This document shows, piece by piece, positions 7,610-15,838 of a stretch of 64,000 bases of DNA. Within the stretch, counting starts at the first letter, position 1, and every line of letters starts with the position of its first letter. Made by a program: the position numbers and the translations under genes. The stretch spans positions 186,001 to 250,000 of the forward strand of contig NZ_JANQLX010000003.1 of NCBI RefSeq assembly GCF_028280385.1. The letters are read 5' to 3'. Source of the stretch: Allomuricauda sp. (GTDB lineage Bacteria > Bacteroidota > Bacteroidia > Flavobacteriales > Flavobacteriaceae). Under the pieces are notes generated by a model, which had not been told where the DNA came from, made no database searches, and worked only from the letters and a program-made list of their open reading frames with translations.

Positions 7610-9782
7610 ACGTAGGGAATTTATCAAGTTGGGTCTTACTGCTTCCGGTGCGCTGATGGTGGGGGTTCATTTGGAATCCTGTTTGTCAGCAGAGAGGCAG
7701 CCTGATACCTTTAGCTTTTCCCCGCTCATTCAAATTGATACGGATGGATGGGTAACCTTGATTGCCAAAAACCCGGAAATAGGTCAAGGAGTAAAAACAT
7801 CTTTACCCATGATCTTGGCCGAGGAGTTGGGTGCTGATTGGAACAAGGTCAGGATTGAACAAGCGGATTTTGACAAAAAATACGACGAGCAATGGGCAGG
7901 GGGTAGTTACGCCATTATCCTTAATTGGGATTTAATGCGAAGAGCCGGGGCCCAAGTGAGGTATGCGCTGATGAGTGCTGCGGCGAAACAAATGCATTGG
8001 CCCATGGAACAACTTAGTACCAAGAACGGGCAGGTCATCCACAATCAAACCGGGGATCAATTACCTTTTGAAAGTCTGTTACAAGAAGCTTCCTTGATCT
8101 CTCTTCCAGAGGAAGTGGAACTTAAGCCCATTGATGACTATAACATCGTCGGGAAATCCCAACCCCAAACCGATTTGGATGGGATAGTCACTGGGACATC
8201 CATATTCGGCATTGACATCAAACGGCCCAACATGGTGTATGCCACCGTTCGGAAAAACCCGGTTTATGAAGGAGGGGTAAAGCGCTTTGATGCTGCCTCC
8301 GCAAAATCAGTTTCTGGGGTTTTGGAGGTTATTGAACTCAATAATAAAGTGTATGGCGGACGGCTTTTGGGGCCCAATAGTCCCAATTTTGTGAATGGGG
8401 TGGCTGTAGTTGCCAACTCAACCTGGGCGGCATTCAAAGGGGCGGAAAAACTTGAAGTGGAATGGGATAATGAAAATGCCAGAAAAGAGAATCTTGAAGA
8501 ACTTTTCCAAAAGTTTCACGATCAATTGTCCGAAACCACCATAGAGCGAAAAGATGGCGATATACTTCAGGCCCATAATGATTCGGCATCACATCATGAG
8601 GCAATATATGAAGTGCCATTTTGGGCCCATATAACCATGGAGCCCATGAATTGTACGGTGGACTTTCAGGAGGGGATGTGCGAGGTCTGGGCCCCCACCC
8701 AAAATCCAGAGGCTCTACAAAATGGGCTGATAAAATTATTTGGACTTCAGCCGGAGCAGATTAAGATCCATATGCCGAGAATTGGCGGTGCTTTTGGCAG
8801 AAGGTACTATGTGGACTATGCCATGGATACCGCAATTTTATCCAAAAAAATGGGAAGGCCAGTAAAGTTAACGTGGACCAGGGAAGAAGATCTTAAGCAC
8901 GATTGGTATCGTCCAGGCGGCGTCCATAAAATGGCAGCTTCCTTGGACAAGAATGGAAAGGTGATCGGATGGCAACATATTTTGGCCAATGCTTCTAGAA
9001 TGACGAGTTTGGGCAGGGAAGGAAGGGTGGCAGATACAGAATTGGATGAATATGAATTTCCTGCAGGGTTTGTTCCCAATTTACAATTGGAATATGGACA
9101 TGTTTTGAGTGATGTGCCCCTTGGCCAATGGCGTGCAGTCTCAGCCTCTGCCAATGCATTTCCCATCAATTGCTTTTTGGACGAACTGGCATATGCCCAA
9201 AAAAAGGACCCCATTGATTTTTTTCTGGAATTTTTGGGCCCTGCACGTATGGTGCCAGTTGTAGGTACCTACGAATTTGACAACGGACGCTTTATCCATG
9301 TTATTGAAAGAGTAAGGGAGAATAGCAACTGGAACTCCCCATTGCCAGAAGGGCAGGGTAGGGGCTTTGCCGCTCGAAAGGGAGCCGGGTCCTTTATTGC
9401 TGAGGTGGTCACTGTTGAGGTGGATACCAATGGGAATATCAAAATTTTAAGGGTAGATGCCGTGGTGGACTGCGGTTTGGTCGTAAATCCTTCCGGGGCA
9501 GAGGCCCAGGTGGAAGGTGGAATCCTGGAAGGATTGAGTGCGGCCATGTTCGGGGAGATTAGCATGAAGAATGGCGCCACGGAACAGTCAAACTTTCACG
9601 ATTACCGTTGGATTCGTATGCGGGAAGTACCGGAGTTCCATATTGAGTTTATCAAGAACGACCTGCCTCCGCGGGGTTTGGGAGAACCGCCACTCCCACC
9701 AGCCATTCCGGCCTTGGCCAATGCCATTTTTGCAGCTACTGGGAAACGGATACGAAAGTTGCCCATTGACGGACAACTCTAA
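7593..9782 (+). CDS. Tat-exported molybdenum hydroxylase large subunit (IorB-like)
   Basis: 729-aa molybdopterin-cytosine-dinucleotide-binding subunit of the xanthine dehydrogenase family, closest in layout to isoquinoline 1-oxidoreductase beta subunit (IorB). It opens with a twin-arginine signal (RREFIK at residues 7-12 and a hydrophobic stretch to about 27), so it is exported folded. Family features are the repeated domain GQGVKTSLPMILAEELGADW, GGAFGRRYYVDYA near 400 and GFAARKGAGS near 590. Such enzymes hydroxylate N-heterocycles or oxidise aldehydes and normally need a 2Fe-2S small subunit (IorA) and often a cytochrome. Neither is encoded on either side here. The substrate is unknown. It overlaps the UnbV-repeat gene upstream. 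Confidence 0.88.
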   Translation: METRIERREFIKLGLTASGALMVGVHLESCLSAERQPDTFSFSPLIQIDTDGWVTLIAKNPEIGQGVKTSLPMILAEELGADWNKVRIEQADFDKKYDEQWAGGSYAIILNWDLMRRAGAQVRYALMSAAAKQMHWPMEQLSTKNGQVIHNQTGDQLPFESLLQEASLISLPEEVELKPIDDYNIVGKSQPQTDLDGIVTGTSIFGIDIKRPNMVYATVRKNPVYEGGVKRFDAASAKSVSGVLEVIELNNKVYGGRLLGPNSPNFVNGVAVVANSTWAAFKGAEKLEVEWDNENARKENLEELFQKFHDQLSETTIERKDGDILQAHNDSASHHEAIYEVPFWAHITMEPMNCTVDFQEGMCEVWAPTQNPEALQNGLIKLFGLQPEQIKIHMPRIGGAFGRRYYVDYAMDTAILSKKMGRPVKLTWTREEDLKHDWYRPGGVHKMAASLDKNGKVIGWQHILANASRMTSLGREGRVADTELDEYEFPAGFVPNLQLEYGHVLSDVPLGQWRAVSASANAFPINCFLDELAYAQKKDPIDFFLEFLGPARMVPVVGTYEFDNGRFIHVIERVRENSNWNSPLPEGQGRGFAARKGAGSFIAEVVTVEVDTNGNIKILRVDAVVDCGLVVNPSGAEAQVEGGILEGLSAAMFGEISMKNGATEQSNFHDYRWIRMREVPEFHIEFIKNDLPPRGLGEPPLPPAIPALANAIFAATGKRIRKLPIDGQL

Positions 9783-9853
9783 GCCATATCTTTTAAGTAC
9801 TTTTAGGTATCCGTTCTTGCCTGTCGGTTTTCGGACGGACAACTCACAATGGG

Positions 9854-10258
9854 ATGAAATCGTATCCATCAAAAATTAGCTATCCCCTCCTGGCTACTAT
9901 CCTGGCCATTTTAATTGGGTGTGCCGTTCCCATGATGTTTCCTCCTATTTGGCCGGGGCTTGTGGTGTCACTGTTGGTGATGGCGTTTGTGCTACATGTT
10001 TTTACCACCATGCGCTACACCTGCAAAGATGGCGTGTTGATTATAAAATGGAGTTTTTTTACCTATCAGCGGATAGATATTCTTTCCATTACATCCATTA
10101 CTGGAACCAACAGCTTGATAAGCTCACCCGCCGCTTCCTTGGATCGTTTGGAAATAAGATTCAAGAAACATCAAAGTGTTCTGGTCTCTCCCAAGGATAA
10201 AGAAGGATTCATTGCCCATCTCTCGCAAATCAACCCGGACATTGAAGTGAAGCTATGA
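9854..10258 (+). CDS. Small membrane protein with bacterial PH domain
   Basis: 134 aa: two hydrophobic segments (about 9-28 and 33-50) followed by a short beta-rich domain of the bacterial PH type (bPH). Matching elements are YTCKDGVLIIKW, the RIDILSITSI strand, and LEIRFKKHQSVLVSPKDKEGFIAHL near the end. The hydrophobic part would sit in the cytoplasmic membrane with the PH-like domain on one face. Members of this family have no assigned biochemical role. It stands 71 bases after the molybdenum hydroxylase on the same strand, so it may be read through, but no functional link is evident. Confidence 0.78.
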   Translation: MKSYPSKISYPLLATILAILIGCAVPMMFPPIWPGLVVSLLVMAFVLHVFTTMRYTCKDGVLIIKWSFFTYQRIDILSITSITGTNSLISSPAASLDRLEIRFKKHQSVLVSPKDKEGFIAHLSQINPDIEVKL

Positions 10259-10461
10259 TATTTTGTGTACAGCTCATCGCAGAGTTATCCAAAATGTAGG
10301 ATTAATTTTATGTTAAATTATGATAATGCACTTACAGTATTTGGTAAGTAATCTTATATTCATCGCATAGTTACGGGAATAACGATCAAAAAAAAATTCC
10401 TCCCCCTCATTTACTTCCCGGACTATCCATTTGTTTTTTATCAACCTTAATCCATTACACA

Positions 10462-12717
10462 ATGAAGAGAATTTCTTTGCTCTGTGTGCTTGTTCTTTTG
10501 TTGGTGCTTTTTGGTTCTTGTTCCAAAGAAGATAGCACTGAAGTACTAACAGCGATCAATGCCACCGTGGTCATCAACCAAACTTCAACCATTGAAATCC
10601 AAGAGGGGAATATTTATACCGTTTATGGTAGAACCCATAAATCGGCCGACCCTGAAAAATTTAGGATTGCCATTCAGAATGACAGCGCCTATTTTTTTGA
10701 TGACAAAGTTTTAAACGATTGGATCATCTTAAATCCGGACCGAGGTTCCGGTTTGGGGGGTGTTTTAAACACCTATGTATCCAATGGGGACTATGATTTT
10801 GAGGATTTCCTACCTCAGGATTCCAGAAACAACTATCTGACCTTAAAAAACCGTACCACGGGATTTATCCGTATCGTAAAATTTGTGGTGGATTTTGGGG
10901 AAATCCTAAAAACGCCATCCAATAGCAATAGGGAAGTACCGTTCAAAAGGGTGTTTTTTTCAAACCCAGCTGCCGTGCCGTATCAATTTCCAGGAGATAT
11001 GACCAAGTTTAACAATGGGTTTATCCTAGGGATTCCGGAAATTGGACAGGCTCACCAGGGAGATGTCTACCTGATCAAAAACATGAACCAAAGATCTCCC
11101 AAACTTTTGAATTCTGGATTTTTTAATGGCTTTTCCGGTATTGAACGAATTGCCTTCAATGATTTGGGTGGAGGAGATTTTATAGGTGTTGTGGCGTTTT
11201 ACGGAACCGATGGGTCCTTGTATTCCGGTCAATTTGGCCTATCCCCGGAACAACAGTTTTACGGGGATAATGCGCAGCAGGTTCCTATAGGGTCTCTAAC
11301 TACCATTTCCGATTTGGTCTTTGAAAATGGCCAGTTTGTGGCGGAAAGTGATACCGCGAATTATTGCACCAGCGCCAACACGGACCTTTCTTGGAGTGAC
11401 TGCGATGGCTGTCAGGAAAATTGTGAGAATATCATCTACATTGACGATACCGATCTTCAGAACATCTACCACCATCAGGAAACTTATGAAGAGCCTACCG
11501 TTATTGTATACCGGAACCTTACCAGCTTGCCCGGATATATCTATTTGCATCAAAACGTCAATATCAAGGAGATTAGGGTACCCAACCTGGAAACAGTGGG
11601 GGAATATCTCTACTTGAACCAAAACGTGGATTTTGAAGCGGTGGACATCCCCAATCTGACTTCGGTAGGAGAGCATTTGTACATTAGTGGCAATGAAAGT
11701 CTAGGGGGAGTGTCCTTTCCATTGCTCACTTCCATTAATTCCAATGGGCAGAGCACCAACTCCATTGGGGGCAATACCCTAATGACCGAATTTGATATTC
11801 CGGGATTGGCAACCTTGGGCGGAAGCCTCAGTTTTAGTGGAAATCCGTTGATTGATGAATTATCATTCCCACTGTTGACCTCGGTTTCTGGATTTTTGAA
11901 CATCAATGGCAATGACAGTCTAGCCAACATCCATTTGCCTTTGGTCACTTCCATAGGAACAGACGATGGTGGAACCTATCAGTTGTATCTGCCTGGAAAC
12001 CCACAATTGACCACTGTTGATCTCAACAGCTTGGAATCTGTATACGGATATATCTACGTTACGGGCGACAACAGTTTGCAACAACTTTCTTTGCCGGAAC
12101 TATCCAATGAAATTGACTATATGTACATTGCCAACAATGAGAATTTGGAGTCGGTCTTGATGCCAAATTTGATTGGGGCCAAGGAAGATATTTCCTTTCA
12201 TATCAATGCTTCGATGACCACAATAGATTTGTCATCCGTCCAAACAGTGGGAGAGGACCTGTACTTCCATCAAAATGGAATTGAAGCGGTGAGCATGCCC
12301 GCTTTACAGAGCATTTCAGGGCAGTTGTATTTTCATCAGAACCTAGATTTGCAGACCATCGGTCTTCCCAATCTGATTTCCACAGGAGGTTACGCATATT
12401 TCGCTGGTAATTCCAGTTTAACCCAACTGGATGTATCACAAATGACGAGTGTGGGCAACGCCCAAAATGAAAACTCATACCTCTACTTAACAGGGAACAC
12501 CTCGTTAGGTTCGCTAAGTGCAGATATGCTGACTGAAATATATGGTTATCTGTACGTAGCCGGAAATTCAGCTCTGGATATGTCCAATACCCTGTGCAAT
12601 CTCACTAACATTTACGCCATTGATGATGGGTTTGACTGCAGGGATGCGTATGCTACCGTAAGTGGGAATGCCAATAATACGGTTTGCTTTACAGCCACCA
12701 TAGAAACTTGTAACTAA
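10462..12717 (+). CDS. Lipoprotein with receptor L-domain-like leucine-rich repeats
   Basis: 751 aa with a lipoprotein signal peptide ending at LFGSC, followed by SKEDS, typical of flavobacterial lipoproteins. Residues about 30-310 are a unique region without a recognised domain. Residues about 330-720 carry some fifteen irregular beta-strand repeats such as TVGEYLYLNQNVDFEAVDIP, LTSVGEHLYISGNESL and LQSISGQLYFHQNLDLQTIG, resembling receptor L-domain/BspA leucine-rich repeats that form a solenoid. Cysteines cluster before the repeats (SWSDCDGCQENCEN) and at the C-terminus. It would be surface- or periplasm-exposed and could bind proteins or glycans, which is inference. No sorting domain follows. 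It is monocistronic, with a strong terminator directly downstream. Confidence 0.85.
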   Translation: MKRISLLCVLVLLLVLFGSCSKEDSTEVLTAINATVVINQTSTIEIQEGNIYTVYGRTHKSADPEKFRIAIQNDSAYFFDDKVLNDWIILNPDRGSGLGGVLNTYVSNGDYDFEDFLPQDSRNNYLTLKNRTTGFIRIVKFVVDFGEILKTPSNSNREVPFKRVFFSNPAAVPYQFPGDMTKFNNGFILGIPEIGQAHQGDVYLIKNMNQRSPKLLNSGFFNGFSGIERIAFNDLGGGDFIGVVAFYGTDGSLYSGQFGLSPEQQFYGDNAQQVPIGSLTTISDLVFENGQFVAESDTANYCTSANTDLSWSDCDGCQENCENIIYIDDTDLQNIYHHQETYEEPTVIVYRNLTSLPGYIYLHQNVNIKEIRVPNLETVGEYLYLNQNVDFEAVDIPNLTSVGEHLYISGNESLGGVSFPLLTSINSNGQSTNSIGGNTLMTEFDIPGLATLGGSLSFSGNPLIDELSFPLLTSVSGFLNINGNDSLANIHLPLVTSIGTDDGGTYQLYLPGNPQLTTVDLNSLESVYGYIYVTGDNSLQQLSLPELSNEIDYMYIANNENLESVLMPNLIGAKEDISFHINASMTTIDLSSVQTVGEDLYFHQNGIEAVSMPALQSISGQLYFHQNLDLQTIGLPNLISTGGYAYFAGNSSLTQLDVSQMTSVGNAQNENSYLYLTGNTSLGSLSADMLTEIYGYLYVAGNSALDMSNTLCNLTNIYAIDDGFDCRDAYATVSGNANNTVCFTATIETCN

Positions 12718-12741
12718 TCATTGACATAAAAAAGCAGATGT

Positions 12742-12774
12742 CACCGGGCGGGGTAATCCCCGCTTGGTGCTTTT
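12742..12774 (+). terminator. Rho-independent terminator after the repeat lipoprotein
   Basis: A 12-bp stem (arms 12742-12753 and 12758-12769, two G-T wobbles) with a TAAT loop is followed by CTTTTG. It is one of the strongest hairpins in the window and ends the lipoprotein transcript 24 bases after the stop. Confidence 0.88.
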
Positions 12775-12837
12775 GTAGTAAGGAATCCACAGTTAGGCTT
12801 CTATTTGGGCAGCTATATACAAAACGGGGCAAAGCAG

Positions 12838-13035
12838 TTATTTGGAGCTAAAGTAATTGTACAGTACCAACGCCAATATCAACACCCCAAAGACGATCCA
12901 CTTTGCAAGCCAGACCCCATACTTATACTTGGCATTTTTATTGTGTTTGGCCTTTTTCCTCATGTTTGAGTTGATGAATAGGAATGCCGATACGATCAAA
13001 ATGATAAGAATTAGGGCCAAATACTGATTTTCCAT
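12838..13035 (-). CDS. Small two-helix membrane protein, unknown
   Basis: 65 aa starting from the ATG at 13035 (MENQYLALIL); an extended frame would need a TTG at 13056 and add seven polar residues. Two hydrophobic helices (about 5-20 and 42-60) flank a lysine-rich loop (MRKKAKHNKNAKYKYG) that should lie in the cytoplasm. I do not recognise the family. It stands alone on the minus strand between the lipoprotein terminator and the ssb regulatory region, divergent from ssb. Composition and codon use look normal, so it is probably a real gene, but no function can be given. Confidence 0.65.
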   Translation of the reverse strand: MENQYLALILIILIVSAFLFINSNMRKKAKHNKNAKYKYGVWLAKWIVFGVLILALVLYNYFSSK

Positions 13036-13120
13036 ACTGTTTGTTTGCTCTTCCAAACCTACTAAAAACCTTCCTGAACCTGAAAAAACCAGGAGATCGA
13101 CCTTAGTTTATTATGTTGTT

Positions 13121-13166
13121 TAAACGGTGACATCCGTTTACAAACGAAAACAAATGGTTAATAACC
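13121..13166. promoter_or_regulatory. Paired inverted repeats upstream of ssb
   Basis: Two dyads lie close together: TAAACGG-TGACAT-CCGTTTA (13121-13140) and GGTTA-A-TAACC (13156-13166). A third, imperfect dyad around GCCGCGGC (13203-13219, TCGA at both ends) falls near the expected ssb transcription start. They could be operators for the divergent ssb and small membrane protein genes; no cognate regulator is evident. Confidence 0.45.
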
Positions 13167-13188
13167 GTTTCTGGTTTTTTACCTCGCT

Positions 13189-13196
13189 TAAGTTTG
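13189..13196 (+). promoter_or_regulatory. ssb promoter -7 box
   Basis: TAAGTTTG matches the flavobacterial TAnnTTTG element. No clean TTG lies 17-23 bases upstream; the best region is TTTCTGG at 13168-13174. The start of transcription would be near 13201, leaving a leader of about 50 bases that contains the GCCGCGGC dyad. Confidence 0.5.
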
Positions 13197-13252
13197 CCCT
13201 GTCGATGCCGCGGCTCGATAGTATTAACTGTTTAACACGTAAATCTTAAATC

Positions 13253-13585
13253 ATGAATTCACTTAAAAACAAAGTACAGTTGATTGGAAACTTAGGAAAT
13301 GACCCGGAAATCGTTTTGATGGAAAGTGGGAGCAAATTGGCCAAATTTTCCCTGGCCACCAATGAGACCTACAAAAATGCGGAAGGGGAAAAAGTAACGG
13401 ACACCCAATGGCACAATATTGTAGCATGGGGCAAAACAGCCGAGATAGCCGAAAACTACCTGGAAAAAGGTAAGGAAATAATGATTGAAGGGAAATTGGT
13501 TCACCGTAGCTATGAGACCAAAGAGGGGGAGAAACGCTACATTACCGAGGTGAAATGCAATGAGTTACTGATGTTGGGAAAGTAA
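13253..13585 (+). CDS. ssb: Single-stranded DNA-binding protein, short form
   Basis: 110-aa SSB consisting of a single OB fold. Landmarks are NKVQLIGNLGNDPE at the N-terminus, KLAKFSLATNETYKN, WHNIVAWGKTAEIAENYLEKG and the closing strand YITEVKCNELLMLGK. The protein stops right after the OB fold: the flexible linker and the acidic tip (DDDLPF-like) that recruits repair and replication proteins in the main bacterial SSB are absent. It is therefore probably an accessory paralogue, with the full-length replication SSB encoded elsewhere. It is monocistronic, with inverted repeats upstream and a terminator at 13613-13635. Binding of ssDNA is expected from the family; the role is not known. Confidence 0.9.
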   Translation: MNSLKNKVQLIGNLGNDPEIVLMESGSKLAKFSLATNETYKNAEGEKVTDTQWHNIVAWGKTAEIAENYLEKGKEIMIEGKLVHRSYETKEGEKRYITEVKCNELLMLGK

Positions 13586-13612
13586 ATCCAATTTACAGAT
13601 AAACGAATAAAT

Positions 13613-13635
13613 GGGGGCACTTGCCCCCTTTCTTT
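13613..13635 (+). terminator. Terminator after ssb
   Basis: GGGGGC (13613-13618), loop ACTT, GCCCCC (13623-13628) followed by TTTCTTTG. A compact GC-only stem with a T-rich tail 27 bases after the ssb stop. Confidence 0.8.
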
Positions 13636-13721
13636 GCTTTTGGAGCATTTTAACAATAAATTAAATAGGGACAGCGCAACAATGGGGCAGGTTGTACGTC
13701 TAATAAAAAGAAGAAGTTGCT

Positions 13722-14144
13722 ATGAAATCTGTTGGTTTGTTTATGGTGTTCTTATGTTGTGGCTGGGCCATTCCCGGTTTGGCACAACTGGATGCGAACA
13801 CCCAAACCTTACGATTCTATGAGCAATTGGCCCAAAGGGATGCTGACTATGAAATTGAACTTTATAAGTTGGGAGGTCAGGATGAGTTGGATTACTGGGC
13901 CGATCAAGCGGATTTTGAACGGCAATTGGGCAAGGCCAACTTTCCAGGTTACTTGGCCTATATGAAGGGAAAAAAGGAAGCTTATGAATTACATTTGGAA
14001 GCATGTAGCACCCAATGTGCCAATAGCGAGCTGTTTTTTCAAAAGGCCAGGGACTACCTATCCCTTTCGGATGATGAATTTATGGAAAGCATTAAGACCG
14101 ATGTGATGGTTCAGCATTTCCCCAAGCAAAAGAAAATAAAATAA
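13722..14144 (+). CDS. Secreted or periplasmic protein of unknown function
   Basis: 140 aa with a clear signal peptide (MKSVGLFMVFLCCGWAIPGLAQ), cleaved near residue 21. The mature part is helical and charged (FYEQLAQRDADYEIELY, YWADQADFERQLGKANFP), with two cysteines (CSTQC) near residue 98, and ends in a lysine-rich tail. I do not recognise a family. The ATG at 13722 is preferred because it begins the signal peptide. A bidirectional terminator follows within a few bases. It appears monocistronic. Confidence 0.7.
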   Translation: MKSVGLFMVFLCCGWAIPGLAQLDANTQTLRFYEQLAQRDADYEIELYKLGGQDELDYWADQADFERQLGKANFPGYLAYMKGKKEAYELHLEACSTQCANSELFFQKARDYLSLSDDEFMESIKTDVMVQHFPKQKKIK

Positions 14145-14172
14145 AAAAACCGCCAGCACTGGCGGTTTTTTT
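14143..14172. terminator. Bidirectional terminator between convergent small genes
   Basis: An A-run (14143-14149), the stem CCGCCAG/CTGGCGG (14150-14165) and a T-run (14166-14172) form a symmetrical hairpin. It can end both the secreted-protein gene on the plus strand and the small cysteine-rich gene on the minus strand. Confidence 0.85.
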
Positions 14173-14332
14173 ATGCAACCTTTTTTAGCAGGTCAAAACA
14201 TGGGCAACGCTTGCAGCGCTTGTTTTCTCCTTTTTTATATTTTTTGCAGCACTTAATCTTGCAATTGGTCACTGGGAGTTCCCGCAATCGAGCCTTGTGC
14301 TTCCTAGTTAGTTCCTTTTTCTTCTTTCCCAT
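14171..14332 (-). CDS. Small lysine- and cysteine-rich protein, unknown
   Basis: 53 aa starting at the ATG at 14332 (MGKKKKELTRKHKARL); the longer frame needs a TTG at 14353. About a third of the residues are Lys or Arg. Six cysteines are grouped as CKIKCC and CKRCPC around KYKKGENKR, spacing that would suit one or two metal sites. The extreme basic charge suggests binding to RNA, DNA or the ribosome. I cannot name a family. Its end shares the bidirectional terminator at 14143-14172; the ferritin gene lies 65 bases upstream on the same strand. Metal and nucleic-acid binding are inference. Confidence 0.62.
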   Translation of the reverse strand: MGKKKKELTRKHKARLRELPVTNCKIKCCKKYKKGENKRCKRCPCFDLLKKVA

Positions 14333-14397
14333 TTTTGGAAGTAAACGGGTCAAAGATAATTATTTTAAATTAATCTAAATAAAGGAGTTATCAACAA

Positions 14398-14919
14398 TTA
14401 TTCCCCCGCCATGTCAGAAGCCGCACTCTCCACGGTGAGCTGCTGAATATCCCTATCGAAAAGGTATAGGCCACCTTTATCATTCCCGATCAGGTTGATT
14501 TTGTCCAATACCGTTCTGGCCAAAGCTTCCTCTTCCAATTGTTCAGCCACATACCATTGTAAAAAGTTGTGGGTGGCATAGTCTTTTTCCTCTAAGGTAA
14601 CATGCACCAGTTCGTTGATGCTTTTGGAAACAAAGAGCTCGTGGTCGTACAGTTCCTGAAACATCTCCTGTAGGGTCCCAAATTCGGTTTTAGGCGCTTT
14701 TAGGGCGGATACATGGGCATGACCGCCGCGCTCGTTCACATATTTTACCAGCTTGAGCATATGCATGCGCTCTTCATCGGAATGGCCGTACATAAATCCG
14801 GCCACCCCCTCCAAACCTTGAACTTCTGCCCAACAGGCCATCGACAAATAAACCTGGGAGGATTCTGCTTCTATACGAATTTGCTCATTCAGTGCTTTTT
14901 CTAATTTCTTGGATAACAT
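14398..14919 (-). CDS. ftnA: Ferritin (non-haem, FtnA type)
   Basis: 173-aa ferritin, a four-helix-bundle subunit of the 24-mer iron store. Iron-site residues are visible in EAESSQVYLSMACWAE (first helix), DEERMHMLKLVKY (helix B) and QWYVAEQLEEEALA (helix D), so ferroxidase activity is expected. The longer frame (start 15006) runs back into the end of the PAP2 phosphatase gene; I chose the ATG at 14919 (MLSKKLEKALNEQI), the normal ferritin start. It acts in the cytoplasm, storing iron and limiting Fenton damage. It lies 49 bases downstream of the PAP2 gene; no Fur-like box was recognised. Confidence 0.93.
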   Translation of the reverse strand: MLSKKLEKALNEQIRIEAESSQVYLSMACWAEVQGLEGVAGFMYGHSDEERMHMLKLVKYVNERGGHAHVSALKAPKTEFGTLQEMFQELYDHELFVSKSINELVHVTLEEKDYATHNFLQWYVAEQLEEEALARTVLDKINLIGNDKGGLYLFDRDIQQLTVESAASDMAGE

Positions 14920-14968
14920 GATATATTCTTTATGTGCTATAAAAATACGAAATGGCCTTCTTCCGGGG

Positions 14969-15808
14969 TTAAAAATGAATTGCCACCCCCAAGGTGCCAG
15001 GTCCAAAATTAAGATTCCAACTTACCGCCTTGGAATGTGAATTGTACTTTTCATTGTATTTGGAATCCAAATATCTGTCAATGGACTCCACAATAAAAAT
15101 GCTAAGCACAGTACTGAAGGCAACATCGGAAACCCAGTGGAAGTCATCAACGATCCGGGCAAACCCTGGAATAAGACCAACAGTATAAATCCCGGCCTTG
15201 ACCCAAGGGTTTTTAAATTGTTTGGCTATGGCATAGGCATTGGAGAAGGCCAACATGGCATGTCCGGATGGGAAAGAATCATAGTTGAATACCCTATTGA
15301 GGTGAAAGGGATCATAGGTGCTGGAGCTATCCCCACTTTTGGGCCTGGCTCTTCCAATGATCCGTTTGCTCACCTGTTGTAAAAAACCACCTGCGGTGGC
15401 CGAGGATATCAACAGTACACCAGTACGTCTTAGTTTTTCATTTTTGGTGAACAGGCCCGCAAGGTAAATTCCCCCAGTAAGCATGTAATTGTTACTGGGA
15501 TTTCCATATTCATTTCCGTAATCGACAAGAAAATCCGGAACATCCTCACTAAAACCATTGGTCCAATTGTTTAATTCGTCGTCTACCAGGAACAAAATAG
15601 TTGTCCCGGCCGCCAAATACCCAAAATTAGCCCAGTCGCTGCCTTCCCATTGTAAGGGCCGTGTATATGAATGTCCAATACCACCAAACACATTGCCCAT
15701 GTCATAGGTGAAGTTTTTCCAGTTGCTCTCTTTCTGCGATACTATGGATTTTTGGCCGTGTGCTTGGGTTCCGATCAAAAGAAGCAAACAAATTAGTGCA
15801 CGTAACAT
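14969..15808 (-). CDS. PAP2-family phosphatase
   Basis: 279 aa with a signal peptide (MLRALICLLLLIGTQAHGQ). The three-part PAP2 motif is present: KRIIGRARP, SFPSGHAM and ARIVDDFHWVSD, giving the catalytic histidines in the second and third parts and the phosphate-binding Lys/Arg. Such enzymes remove phosphate from lipid phosphates such as phosphatidate or undecaprenyl diphosphate on the periplasmic side of a membrane. The specific substrate is unknown. Hydrophobic stretches around residues 60-75, 110-140 and 195-245 suggest an outer-membrane or periplasmic membrane-associated form as is common in Bacteroidota. It starts 30 bases after the deacetylase stop on the same strand. Confidence 0.88.
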   Translation of the reverse strand: MLRALICLLLLIGTQAHGQKSIVSQKESNWKNFTYDMGNVFGGIGHSYTRPLQWEGSDWANFGYLAAGTTILFLVDDELNNWTNGFSEDVPDFLVDYGNEYGNPSNNYMLTGGIYLAGLFTKNEKLRRTGVLLISSATAGGFLQQVSKRIIGRARPKSGDSSSTYDPFHLNRVFNYDSFPSGHAMLAFSNAYAIAKQFKNPWVKAGIYTVGLIPGFARIVDDFHWVSDVAFSTVLSIFIVESIDRYLDSKYNEKYNSHSKAVSWNLNFGPGTLGVAIHF

Positions 15809-15838
15809 AGGTGAAGAACGTTGAGGTTATAATTAAAG

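Noticed and set aside
11500..12600. CRISPR-like or DNA-level tandem repeats
   Set aside because: The repetition is in the protein (L-domain units) with variable DNA sequence and no constant repeat-spacer pattern.
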